A stretch of DNA of 64,000 bases, taken from Apium graveolens. Taxonomy: Eukaryota > Streptophyta > Magnoliopsida > Apiales > Apiaceae. The stretch is taken from the NCBI RefSeq assembly GCF_009905375.1, contig NC_133650.1, positions 144,840,476 through 144,904,475 on the forward strand, read 5' to 3'. The notes beneath the pieces are model-generated. The model was not told where the DNA came from, searched no databases, and saw only the letters and a list, made by a program, of their open reading frames with translations. Positions 23,133 through 33,907 of the stretch are shown here, piece by piece. The position numbers and the translations under genes were made by a program. Positions within the stretch are counted from its first letter, which is position 1; every line of letters starts with the position of its first letter.

Positions 23133-25971
23133 GCTTTTGAAGCAACTGAGTTTATTGAGCTTGATGTAAATGGATTTCAATGATGGAAGTTTCCAAGGTT
23201 TTGAGTCTTGTGTCCAAGGAGTCCACCTTACTGGCTAGATCAAATTTTTTCTTGAGTTTTCAGTTAATGTCAAGCAAGGTTGTGTTGGGAAATTTAGCAT
23301 CCAGTCTTTTAGTTACATCCCTCTTGACTTGATCAATTTCTGTCTATAGCTCAGTGACATCCAGATTTTGCTTGAGAGATTGAATATGATGTAGTTGGAG
23401 AGAGTTGAGATGTGCTTGCAGAAGCTTCTTGGTGTTGACATTGGTAGAAGTTTGGAGAACTGTCTGAGTTTGTTGAATAATATGAGAAATAGTGGACTTG
23501 AAATGATGCTCATCACATGTCTTGGAAAATACCCAAGATGGCACGCTAGATCTTGAGCTAGGGGTTGCTTCTCCCCCTATGTCCATGAAATCTCCTTCAA
23601 CATCATCTTCATCCCCAAATAGATCCTCAAAACCACCAGTTCCATAGTCAATATCATCATCAGCTGTGGGTGGCATGGCTGAGATGACATCTTTGGCTCT
23701 TTGCATGGAGGTAGTTGTATGCACCATATTTAGCATTCTTTCAGAAGCCACATTGTCCTGTTCAGCTAAAATTTGATAAGCTGAAATAGGGTGAGTAAAT
23801 GCCTCAGCTTCATAAGAAACAGAATCTAAGACAACTTGATATTCTTACTGAATTAGTTATTTCTTTTCAGCCTTATTGACATTCATTAACTCACTTACAA
23901 TGGGCTTTTCCCATACATGGGTACCTGCTTTTCTCTCATTATCTCTCTTTTCTTTCATCAAGGGCTCTCCTTGGATCACCACCCTCACACCCTCACCTTC
24001 ACCTACTATGGTGGAACTCCCCTCACTCACTTTTTCCAGGCTGGAAGAAATGGCCTGCATAATTTCTCTCTTTTCCTCTCATTTTGCATGAGAGCAACTC
24101 AGCCTCTCACTCTGTTCACTCCCTTCCCTCAATCCTAGGAGTGATTGTACAACCACTATCTCATCTACACTTGTAACAATTATTGAAAATTCAGCTTGTG
24201 TAATGAGTACCGACGGATGAGGAACATCCATCGAGGTAGTAATTAGGATAGCCGACGGATGACTGCTGTTAGGCACATCCATCGAAATACAATCACTAGC
24301 CGACATATGAACAATATCCATCAGAATAGAAGAAATGATAGAGTTTGGAGTAGACACTATTATGGATTCTATGCAGATTGATGATAATTTAGGCACAAAA
24401 GTCTCAATAATTCCTGAAAGAATTGGCAAGTGAGCCAACAAATCATCTAGAAGATGATGCTCATTTATACTCATTTTTGGTTTCTCCGACAGAGTTAAAG
24501 AAGGAGAATCAGGGATTGATATGTGAATCATATCCACATCCAGAGAATTGGTGGGAGAGTTTTGTGTGTTTGGTGCTTCTATTGTTAAAGATTTTGGCTA
24601 TGACTCCACATTTATTGGAGCCACATCAAACTGAGTTTGAGAAGGTGCAGTAACTGAGTCTTTAGCTGCAGTTTGCACTGTGTGTGATCCTTGTGCATCC
24701 CCAAGTTTTCTAGATTTCTTCTTTCTTGTATAAGTTTGGGGTGAGTCTATGTCCCTAGCCCTTTTGACCTGTGCTCCTGGTTGGGAGCTTGTTTCAATAG
24801 TAGCATCCTTTTGATAGGATGAAACTAGAGATGTGCTAATTTCCTTATTAAGCACCACAATTTGTTAGGAAAATGTGGTGTGGTTAGGTTTGGGTACACT
24901 CACCTCACCATCCTTATTCTTAGGGTTTCTTTTATGTTCACTCTGTCCCTCACCAATCTTACCCACCTTCACACTCCCCTCTTTGCTTTTGGTAGATTTT
25001 GAAACTGGCATCTTTTGAGAGACACCAGAGTGTGGTTTCTTTAATTTGGATTTTGAAGGTTTGGATTTTGTGGCTTGGGTAGGCATCTGTTAGGTCATTA
25101 ACACAGATGCCATATCCACAGTCAATGAAAAAGAAAATTGATAGGTAGAAAGAGTATGGACAGAAGCATTTACCTCACTTACCTGAGGGCCCTCCATGAT
25201 AGGCAAATAAACAAGGGGCACCTCCTTGTGGTGATCAGCTCTGTTTTAATCTACAATTATTCTTCTTTCTTGAACCTAACATTCCAGTTTGTTGGTTGGG
25301 TTCTCAATCACAAGATCCTCACAAATATGGGTAGCAATAATTATAAAGAATCTAGCATAATAAACATTCCTAGATCTCTTTTTAATCTCCCCTAACTTGT
25401 AGCCTAACTCAAACATGATAGCATCACTAAAATTATAGTAATTATCAGTAAGTAACATGTAGAGCATGTTAAGCATGGTAGTATTGATAGAATCAAAGTT
25501 GCTTATCTTACCAAAAAACACCTTGGTAACTACATCACACAGAAAACTCCACTCTTTCCTAAGACCTAGCCTCCTAATCTCACTTAACTTAGTGGTAGAA
25601 AGTGCATAGCCAATGGAATTAAGTAAGTTAACTAAATTAGCATCTGTGTGTGGTTTAGTAGTAGTGTTTTCAGGAATTTTAAAGCATGCTTGAATAGTAT
25701 CATTATTAATGTAAAATTCCTTAACTTTAATGGAGAGATTTATTATTTTGTCAGTTGCCCGATACACAGCAGTAGTCCACATCTCCTCCACAACTTCACA
25801 ATAAATTGTGGATGATTCCAGCATGGCATAGTTAAGCTTGTATCCCTTCACAAAATCCATCATTTCGTGATAATCTTCAGAGGATGGAATTTCTTTGTTC
25901 ATAAGAGTCACAAAGTTGTTCTTTTCATAAATAAATCCTGTCTGGGACATGATCTTAACTACTGATGCCAT
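23133..25971 (-). pseudogene. Copia env-position ORF, N-terminal and middle portion
   Basis: An ATG at 25969-25971 opens a 231-codon frame (MASVVKIMSQTGFIYEKNNF) that is mostly alpha-helical in appearance, with VKGYKLNYAMLESSTIYCEV and LGYKLGEIKKRSRNVYYARF. It recalls the plant-transposon domain seen in several retroelement accessory ORFs, but I cannot confirm that. A Ser/Thr/Lys-rich low-complexity middle follows in broken frames (24079-25086), then an acidic part (23344-23751) with ATPSSRSSVPSWVFSKTCDE and a Gln/His/Leu-rich coiled-coil-like end. I see no signal peptide or clear membrane helix, so an envelope role is not supported by sequence. The frame continues beyond element 2 at 9885-8754. 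Confidence 0.65.
24210..24324. repeat. Three inverted CCGACGGATGA / CATCCATCGA motif pairs
   Basis: CCGACGGATGA at 24210 and 24252 and its variant CCGACATATGA at 24300 are each followed, 4-14 bases later, by CATCCATCGA (24225, 24276) or TATCCATCAG (24315). Each pair is an imperfect inverted repeat, and the three pairs are 42-48 bp apart. Further single copies lie at 27499 and 27522 in the linker before RT. Confidence 0.7.
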
Positions 25972-26080
25972 TGTTAAGCAAGAAAAGTTTCAGAAAGAAA
26001 AGGGGTTTTGCTTTGAGGAAGAAGAGAGCAGTTAATTGCAATAGAGAAAGATAAAAGCTAAAATGAACTTGGAATAAGGC

Positions 26081-26090
26081 TTTTATGTAT
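26081..26090 (-). promoter_or_regulatory. Possible TATA box of the Copia 3' ORF
   Basis: The minus strand reads ATACATAAAA about 110 bases upstream of the ATG at 25971. A pyrimidine-rich leader follows (CTTTCTCTATTGC, CTGCTCTCTTCTTCCTC) as in plant promoters. This is a sequence impression only; a splice acceptor making a subgenomic RNA is the alternative. Confidence 0.3.
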
Positions 26091-26276
26091 TCTCGGATAA
26101 AATGGGATAAAAGTTAAAGGTAAAAATTAAAGACCCAATGAAAATTGCCCAAAATAACCATTTTAAAAGTAAAAATAAACTGTCAAAATAGCCACAAAGT
26201 TGTTCTTTTCATAAATAAATCCGTCGAGATGTAGATTTTGACTTAGCCAAATTTTCATTCAAAACAGAAAAATCAA

Positions 26277-27540
26277 TTAAATTTCTGGCTGTATTTCAAC
26301 TTGCAAGATAATCAAAAATGATTTAATTTTGCACCCTGCATAGTCTGCATCTGAATAACTAGTTAGATCAAAACCAGAATCTCTAGGGTACCAAATGCCA
26401 AGTTTTGGTGTTCCCTTGAGATATCTGAAAATTCTCTTTATAGCTATTAAATGAGACTCTCTAGGATCACCTGGGATCCAGCACAAAGACAAGTAGCAAA
26501 CTTTATATCTAGCCTACTAGCTGTTAAGTACAAAAGTGAGCCAACCATGCCTCATATCATACTTACTTTGCATCAGTTTGGCAAACTTTTTGCAAAGTTT
26601 TTCATCTGTATAGCCAAATATAATATCATCAACATAAATTTGAACAAGTATACTAGAGCCATTAACATTTCTAAAGAATAAAGTTATTTTAATCATACCT
26701 CTTGTGAAGTGATTTTCTAAGAGAAACTTTGACAAAGTATCATATCAGGCTCTAGGTGCTTGCTTCAATCCGTAAAGTGCTGTCAAAAGATAGTAGACAT
26801 ATTATGAAAAATTTGGATCTTCAAAACCAGGAGGCTGACTGACATAGACTTCCTCCTCCAAATCTCCATTCAGAAAGACACTTTTGACATCCATTTGATA
26901 GACTTTGAAATTGGCATGGGCTGCATAAACTAAGAAAATTCTGATGGCTTCAAGTCTTGCAACATGAGCAAAAGTTTCATCAAAATCTATTCCTTCTTAT
27001 TGACATTAGCCCTTGGGGACCAATCTAGCTTTGTTCCTGACAACTATGCCATTTTCATCCATCTTCTTTCTGAATACCCACTTGGTATCAGTTCGATTCT
27101 TTCATTTAGGCTTGGGTATCAGCTTCCATATTTTATTCCTCTCAAATTGGTTTAGCTCCTCTTGCATAGCTAAAATCCAATCAGGATCCATCAGAGCTTC
27201 TTCTACTTTCTTTGGTTCTTCCTTTGAGAGAAAGCTGCTATATAGACATTCCACTTGAGTTGCTTTCCTTGTTTGAACTCTAGAAGATGCATCACCAATA
27301 ATGAGCTCAAAAGGGTGATCTCTCGACCATTTTCTCTGTTATGGTATATTAGCTCTAGATGAAGAGGCCTCATCATTGTCTTGATGTGTGACTGAGTTTT
27401 GATTAGAAGAAACTCCCTCTGAGTTTGTGGATCTTTCATTTGAATAAGGAGTTCTTTCTGTAAGTGATCTATTTTGACTCTCAGCTTCTCTGATTGTTCC
27501 GACGGATGATGCACTTTGTATCCCGATGGATGAAGCTGAT
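26277..27540 (-). pseudogene. pol: Copia reverse transcriptase and partial RNase H
   Basis: The minus strand encodes Ty1/Copia RT pieces: the pre-RT linker ending with HPFELI-type and RKATQVECLYSSF-like sequence, then [83 protein letters not shown], and the catalytic QIYVDDIIFGYTDE. RNase H begins with RYLKGTPKLGIWYP and SYSDADYAGC. Several stops and shifts interrupt it. Integrase and gag, expected further right, are missing because block X starts at 27541. Good match to the SIRE/Maximus type by motif style (inference). Confidence 0.88.
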
Positions 27541-29484
27541 TGTATAACGACTCGTATATTTTGTATTATTGTATGAGTGTAATTGTTGCATAATTAATTA
27601 AATAAAATATATGTATTGTTTTTTACAGCTGTTTGTTGTTTATTATTAGTTATGTGTGAATTATGATGTACAGGGTTTATTTGCGTAATTAATTATCGAG
27701 TTATACTGATTTACTTTCACTTTTAAAAGTGGATTTAATACAAATTTATTTGCATAAATATTTGAATTGTCTCTTAAATTTTTTTTATGATTCTATAATT
27801 TCAATAATTATTTTTGAGATTTTATAAAATTTAGAAATTAATATTTCATCAATTATTTAGCCTTGTATGATTTTCTGATTATATTTAAGTGTAAATTCAG
27901 GATTAAATTCCAGAAAGTTTCAAAAATTATGAAATTCATATTTTTATTAAGTTTGGAATGTTTCGAGAATTTTAAAATTATTTCGGAAATTTTTGGTATT
28001 AAATTCTCCCGCGCGTTGGCTCGTTTAATCGTTAAATGCGGGTACAAGTTGCTTTTCAAAAATACTTTAAAAATTATGAAAATTTTATTTTATTTGTTTT
28101 TAATTATCCTGAGAATTTTAAAATTTATTTGGTAAATATTTGGGTTAAATTTATTTGTAAGCCTATTCGTTAGATTGCGATTGTGAAGTGAAATTAGGCT
28201 GCTAGAAAAAGAAATACGTGTTCAATTTATATACAACTTGGGCCACGCGTTTGTTGCTGGTTCCTTAAAGATATAACAAATAAATAATGTGAAGAAATAT
28301 GCACAACCAACTCCCCTGTATCAATCTCAATTTTCATCCAATTCTTAGTTCTTCTCTCTCTAATTCTCCATTCTTCTCATTTCACTCGTCTCCATATATT
28401 TCTGTTCCTTCCCCTTTTTCGTTTATATCCCGGCTTCCCTATTTCTTCCGGTAAGATTCCGGATGTCTTCCCTTTTTCCGGCCATCTGTTCATGATTGTT
28501 GCTGTGGTTCCATTTGGTTATTCAATTGCATGCCTGTATATATGATTTCGTATATATATGTATGTATTTCGGCTGGGGGTTCGGTGTTGCCGCCCTTCCC
28601 CCTCTACTTTTCCGGCGGGGGGTGGTGGTGGCACCACCTTCGTTGTCCAGGTCGTGTCACTGTTTTTTTTCCTGTTTAGCGCGTTGTGCGTGTGTGACTG
28701 TGTGGTTAAGATTTTTATTATTTTAATATTATTTTCTGCAGGGAAATTCATTTGAGTAAAATTAGTGAATAGATATTTTGTGCGGAATTTATTAACGATT
28801 AATCGGTAGAAGTTGCGTTGGAAACCCAAAATTATTCGGGTACCCGCAAGTTTTACCGCCTTAGGCGATGAGCCTCGGCAAGTCGACGGTGGATTGTGAT
28901 GACGCGATTCTGAGTCCTAATATAATAAAAAAAATTTATAAATTTTATTTTATAATTTTCAAAATAAAAGTAGCAATTAAATATTTATTTTTGGGATCAT
29001 TTGGATTGCGTGATTGGTTGGACTGTGATTGATCGGTTGTTGGTTGCGATTTGACGTCGATTTATGTTTCGACGGGTAGTCCGATAAACAAAGGAGACGC
29101 TGCCCGATTTTCGGGAAAATAATTCCAAAAATTCGGGAACGTATCCTGTAAAATATCGGGAATATCAGTCGAATGTACATATTTATATAATTTTAAATAT
29201 AACTAGTTTACAATAGTACTTGCGTATTGTGACAAATATATTGTAAAGATTCGTCAACCCTATCTTCTAAATTGATAGTTGTATATAATTATCGAAAAAG
29301 ATTATTAAACCAAGTTGTAAATACGAACCTGATCCGTTATGTGTATTATAGTAATACGAATAAATATGAGTCAGGATTGTTATCGTTTAGGTAGGATTGA
29401 TAGAGAGGATATGTCAAGCATAATCGAATGTCTAAATTAGGGTATTTCGACTCTGTAGGTTATAGTCAGAAGGCCCGAGAGTTG

Positions 29485-29489
29485 ACGTT
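29485..29489. repeat. Target site duplication ACGTT of element 3 (left copy)
   Basis: ACGTT precedes the LTR here and is repeated at 39958-39962 after the other LTR, giving exact ends for element 3. Confidence 0.93.
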
Positions 29490-30071
29490 TGTTATGGATT
29501 AAAAACTAATATATATAATTGCTGTATTTAGTACTAAGGAACGTGAGCTTCAAGGCTCGATTTGACTGCTCCTGTGTTTCGTGACTCAATCTGTCTTAAC
29601 AAGATGCCTACGTACCTTGCTGATTGCCAAAGATCAAGTCAAAAAACGTAGTTCTGATTTGTGGGGTGAGGCCCCTTATATAGATGTGGGAGTCCGTGAA
29701 TTGGACTTGGTATATGAGACTTGGTGGTCAAGTCTCTGAATTAGGATAGACCTAGGAGTCCTAGGAAATAGGAAGTTGATTCCTTATCCCATGAGGTTCC
29801 TTGGAGGCCAATCTACCAGGATTTATATCCCCATTAGGACTTATCTTGATAGCTGTTTTTCTCCCTTATTTATTAATTATGAAATTAATAAATAATCAGG
29901 GCTTTGGGCCTTCTTTGCTCCATCAGGCCTGATCTGGTCCATCAGGCCTGATCAACGTGTTAACCTTTCTGGTCTGAATATCATACATCTTCTTATTGGG
30001 CCTAGCAGCCCACACCTTGTACAATTAATGCAATATTTAATTATACAATCAGGATTTATTTATCCCTATCA
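29490..30071 (-). repeat. Element 3 3' LTR (582 bp)
   Basis: Plus-strand ends TGTTATGGATTAAA and ATCCCTATCA. It contains the tandem pair TCCATCAGGCCTGATC at about 29931-29954 and, on the minus strand, a TATATAAG box (29675-29682). Confidence 0.95.
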
Positions 30072-30085
30072 TTTGTCCCCCAACT
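30072..30085 (-). other. Polypurine tract, element 3
   Basis: The minus strand reads AGTTGGGGGACAAA directly before the 3' LTR. Confidence 0.88.
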
Positions 30086-30231
30086 TTTGGGAAACATTGA
30101 TTAGGTTTCGCAGAAGTTAAGTCTATTCATTCCCTTACAGTGTTTCATTTTTGCGTAAAGTGTGGAGCGACCTACTCGTTTATAACGATTGTTCCTTTTA
30201 TTCAGGAATTATCTTAATTTCCAGGAATTTT

Positions 30232-30522
30232 TCCCTTAATTCCGGGATTTTTCCCTGATTTTCTGGAGTTTTCCCTTAATTTCTAGGATTTATCCTTAAT
30301 TTTCTGGATTTTTCCCTTAATTTCTAGGATTTATCCTTAATTTTCTGGATTTTCCCTTAATTTTTGGGATTTATCCTTATTTTACTGGATTCTTCCCTTA
30401 ATTTCTGGGATTTATTCTTATTTTTCCGGATTTTTCCCTTAATTTCTGGGATTTTTCCTTATTTTACTGGATTTTTCCCTTAATTTCTGGGATTTATCCT
30501 TATTTTTCTGGATTTATTCCTT
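30232..30522. repeat. Seven-copy ~40 bp tandem array after integrase region
   Basis: Units begin CCCTTAATTTCT(A/G)GGATT and continue TATCCTTATTTTTCTGGATTT. Each ~40 bp unit is itself two diverged ~20 bp halves. Spacing is about 40-41 bp from 30234 to 30476. Variable tandem arrays between pol and the 3' LTR are known in Tat/Ogre elements. Confidence 0.85.
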
Positions 30523-30654
30523 ATTTCTGAAAATATTAGCATTTTTCAGAAAATATTTTAAGGAATTTCCTAATCTTTCTGTAATTTTCCAGGAATTTTT
30601 CCTTCTTTTTCTTCCCCTTTTTTCCTTTTTTCTTTTTTCTCTTTTTTTTATACA

Positions 30655-31135
30655 GATTTCGACCAGGAATCCTGTTCGACCAGGATCCTGGTCGAATTAA
30701 CCTCTGTTGTGCCTTGGTCGAAGGCTTTTCGAGGAGGATGCATTCGATCAGGAATCCTGGTCGAATTTCGGCCAGGATTTTTTTTTTGTCGACTAGGATT
30801 TTCGTCCCCTTCGGTCAGGATTCTTGTGTTTCTGACCGAATTAACCCTCTTCTTGCCTTGGTCGAAGCTATTTCGAACATGATTGGTTCGACCAGGATTT
30901 TCTCTTGATTTCTAGTCGAATGAGTCTAAATTCTGGTCGAATTAAGCTTATTTTTCAGCCTTGATCGACAAAACTTTGACCTCAGGAGCTTCGATCAGGA
31001 TTCTGTAGTGTTTCTTGGTCGATTGGATCTTCTTTCTGGTCGAATTAAGGCTTTTTTTTAGCCTTGATCGACAGGGTTTCGACCTCAAGCCATTCGACCA
31101 GGATTTCTTTATGTTTTCTGGTCGAATGGGTCAGG
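30655..31135. repeat. Array of palindromic TTCGACCAGGA / TCCTGGTCGAA motifs
   Basis: Variants of TTCGACCAGGAT and CTGGTCGAATTAA alternate through about 480 bp. The best site is a perfect 22 bp palindrome at 30675-30696 with arms TTCGACCAGGA. A longer unit with GCCTTGATCGACA and TTTCGACCTCA recurs at about 30958 and 31060. The array ends some 380 bp before the TATA box of the antisense gene. Confidence 0.85.
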
Positions 31136-31518
31136 AATATTTACATAATGATTTTTTGCATATACTTTAGATTTGGGCCCTTAAATCTGGGCTAAATTTT
31201 CTTGGGCCAACCCTTCTAATGGGTTTTTCTTTTTTACCCCTAAAATCACTTGGCCCTAATACAGAGGCCTTTTTACCTGGGCTTTTTAAATACTTGGGCC
31301 CTTAACTAGGCTTGACTTTTTCAAGGTTTTTCTAGAATTGGGCCTCATTTCTGAGCCCAAATTCCAAACTCTTCTAGGATTCTTCCAGATTCTTCCAGAA
31401 TCTCCTAAAAACTTAAGTTTTTCTTTTGTTTTTTACTGGAATTCTCTGGATAATTCCAGAACCTTCTAGTTTTTGGGCCCAAATGGGCTTTTTAAGGCCC
31501 ATTATCCCCCTTCCTTGG

Positions 31519-31528
31519 CTATATAAAG
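31519..31528 (+). promoter_or_regulatory. TATA box of the antisense gene
   Basis: CTATATAAAG, followed by a pyrimidine-rich leader (CTCCACACCTCTTATTTC) and an ATG at 31679, 151 bases downstream. This arrangement fits a plant RNA polymerase II promoter read opposite to the retrotransposon. Confidence 0.65.
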
Positions 31529-32489
31529 GTGGGGTGAGAGTTTGATTTCTCCACACCTCTTATTTCACCTCTCTACTCATTTCATAACTTCTCCTCATCC
31601 TTCCCCCTTCCTTCTAACCTTTCCTCTCTCAAATCCCCTCCCTTAGTTTTCCAACTTCAGGCTTTTTCCAGCTTACTAATGGCTGACAAGAGTTCCGAGA
31701 GGGCGGCAAAGATAGCCTCGGCTTCAAAATGAGGTAAGGATATCGAGATCCGTTCTTCGTATATGTCTTTAATTGATATGATTAACACTAGGGGGGATGA
31801 ATATCTCTCTACTGCACATCTCGATTCTTTTAATCATTGTAATACTTGGCACAACAAAGATTTCGATAAACTAAATGCACGTTATAATGTCCTTCCTCCT
31901 CTTAGATTAGTTCCAGTCTCTGGTGGTGACCGTACTTGCCATTGGAGACCCGACACTCTCTTTATTTACACAGATTCCCTTAATGTTGGGCTTAGGTTTC
32001 CTTTCCACCCTTTTATTCCTCATCTTCTAACTGATTTACAAATCAACCCGTGTCAGCTTCCTCCAAACGCTTGGAGGAACATTTTATGTTTTATGGTCTG
32101 CTGCCTTAGGGAGGGTTTTCCCCTTTCCGTAGCTGTTTTTAGGAAAGTCTTTCAGTGCTATAATAGCTCTTCCAGCATTTGTGGTTAGGTCTATGTTAAA
32201 CAAAGGCCCAAAAGTAAACATATCTTTAACAGCGCCTCCATTCCCGACAACAACCAAAATTGGAGGAATAGTTTCGTTGGGTTACGTTGGGAGAATGGTG
32301 ACTGAGGCACACTCTTCCGATCTTCCTTCGGGAAGGTCAGTGATGGTAGCCTCAAATCCATTCACCTAACTCCTGAGGAAACTATTATTTATAATGGGCT
32401 TACTCAGGACAACGACACTACTACCAGCTGGACTCTCTTAGAGGAGTTCTCCCTCATTCACGTGGGACTATCCTCTGTTTCTCAACAGG

Positions 32490-32570
32490 GTATTTTTCTT
32501 CCCTTATCATCTTTATTTCATTTCATGCATTATTAACATCACTTATTTTGTTTTTTGCCTTGTTTTGCAG
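32490..32570 (+). other. Intron 1 of the antisense gene (81 bp)
   Basis: CAACAGG/GTATTT donor and TTGTTTTGCAG/CTGC acceptor. Removal joins CAG G to CT GCT and keeps the frame (phase 1). Confidence 0.7.
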
Positions 32571-32953
32571 CTGCTAAGGAGATTAACGAGGACAATGTTC
32601 CTCCTGTTGAAGAGACTGCTAGGATGAAGAAAGCTCGGCTCGCAGGCCTAGACACCCGGGGAAAGGCGACAGAGCCTATCTTCTTGAGAAAGCACAAGGA
32701 GCCTATGGGGGAGGCTTCAACTGAAGGAGCTGAGGGCCATAATGCTCCTATCACTGCTGCTGCCCCTGCTGCTGCTGCTACAGGCGCCTTTCAGCCTCTC
32801 TGGGGATTCCGCCGAGGGGATACCGTGGTTGGTTCCACGAAGCATGCTTGGGATTGGTCCTACCATAGCGTGACTCCCAAGGACTTTAGTGACGTGGTGG
32901 CCACCCCTGACCTTGAGAGGATTAAGCTCATGGGAGCTCAGTCTCTGGCTTCG

Positions 32954-33034
32954 GTATGCCTCCTCTTTTTTGAAATTATCTTTCATTCTTGTAGCATTTT
33001 CTTGCCTTATACTTTGCTGATTGCTTTGTTTCAG
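32954..33034 (+). other. Intron 2 of the antisense gene (81 bp)
   Basis: GCTTCG/GTATGC donor and TTTGTTTCAG/TCTAAT acceptor, phase 0. The intron happens to be a multiple of three without a stop, so an unspliced reading frame also passes through; its T-rich, hydrophobic translation differs sharply from the hydrophilic exons. Confidence 0.7.
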
Positions 33035-33907
33035 TCTAATGCCTATTTTCAAGGCGCTGTGAGGCAAGCCGAGTCATGGAAGCGGGCTTCTAATAAGGCC
33101 GATAATGCCCTTAGGAGGCAACAGAAGAAGTATGCTACCCTGGAGAAGAAGCTCAAGCGCAAAGAGCAAGAACCCGGGGAGTCTAACGCTGAGCTGGTGG
33201 TACTTCGGGCGGAGAAGGATAAAGCTATAGACAACTATCTGGACTTGGAGGAGTTTGCCCAGTCCATGAGGATTAGGGATGATTCAGTCTTTCCCGGGTT
33301 TTTTAGGACTGGTTGGGACACGGCCCTTGGGACCGTGAACGAGGCTTGTCCTGACATTAACCCGGCGGATTATGTCTGCCCTGATGACGAGGCTTTTCTA
33401 CAGAGGTTTCGTACCCGAGTAGTTGTCTCGGATCATGTTCCTCAGGATCCACTCCTTCCTCCTCCTGAGTCTTCTTCCAGACCTGCTGAGGACGATAGCT
33501 CTTCCTCCTCCTCCGAGACGACAGAGACATCCAGCGAGAGCGGAGAAGACGATGATATGGATGCCGAGGGTACCTCAGCTCCTTAGAGCTTTTTCAGCCC
33601 TGCGTGGCTTGTTTTCTTTATCTTATTTTCGAGACTTTATTTATCGAACTTCTTGTAATATTTATCCGATCTATTTTATTTATCACCTTTTATGCTTGCA
33701 TCCATGCATTTGGTTTTTACTTGTTAGGACATAAACATAATTTGAAGAACTCATGAATTTCCATAAATTGTCTGGAATTCGTCCCTTACACAAGTCTTAA
33801 TAAATTTCAAAGTAAAACTAGAACATATAAATCCTAAGCAAGCAAAGCTTCAAGGTGCTTTCCAACCTACTCGCCATTTTGACAAGTGAGAATCGTATCC
33901 AACTGCC

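Larger units (their letters stand above)
8754..27540 (-). mobile_element. Old Ty1/Copia (SIRE/Maximus-like) fragment split by element 2
   Basis: Two blocks (8754-9885 and 23133-27540) belong to one minus-strand element interrupted by element 2, as the exact CACTA duplication shows. Reading right to left: linker before RT, Copia RT with YVDDIIFG, RNase H tail, a leader of about 300 bp, then a long ORF in the position of the env-like gene of SIRE/Maximus elements. The left end is cut by element 1 at 8753 and the right end by block X at 27541, so neither LTR nor integrase is seen. The lineage assignment rests on gene order and the long 3' ORF. It is the oldest layer on this side because three other elements break it. 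Confidence 0.75.
31679..33586 (+). pseudogene. Antisense ORF of element 3, gypsy-type transposon protein with two introns
   Basis: Three exons can be read: 31679-32489, 32571-32953 and 33035-33586. The frame is conserved through the splices and starts MADKSSERAAKIASASK. The middle has CHWRPDTLFIYTDSLNVGLRF-like sequence with LRFPFHPFIPHLL and NPCQLPPNAWRNILCF, typical of the 'putative gypsy type transposon' (Transposase_28) family. The C-terminus is a long charged coiled coil (ALRRQQKKYATLEKKLKRKE) ending in a Ser/Glu/Asp-rich tail. Three in-frame stops break exon 1 at 31730 (from CGA), 32186 and 32253 (probably from TGG), all consistent with C:G to T:A change. It converges on integrase, whose end is at 33908. 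Function in the family is unknown; a nuclear regulatory or RNA-antisense role has been suggested generally. Confidence 0.82.

Noticed and set aside
23133..25971. True envelope glycoprotein gene
   Set aside because: Position fits the env-like ORF of SIRE elements, but I see no signal peptide, transmembrane helix or fusion motif, so only position was used in naming.
28496..28829. Overlapping 76-103 codon ORFs in block X
   Set aside because: Low-complexity Cys/Phe/Gly translation of the LTR pyrimidine- and G-rich stretch; not conserved in B.
30232..31135. CRISPR-like array
   Set aside because: Repeats are contiguous or palindromic without unique spacers of constant length, and the context is a plant retrotransposon.
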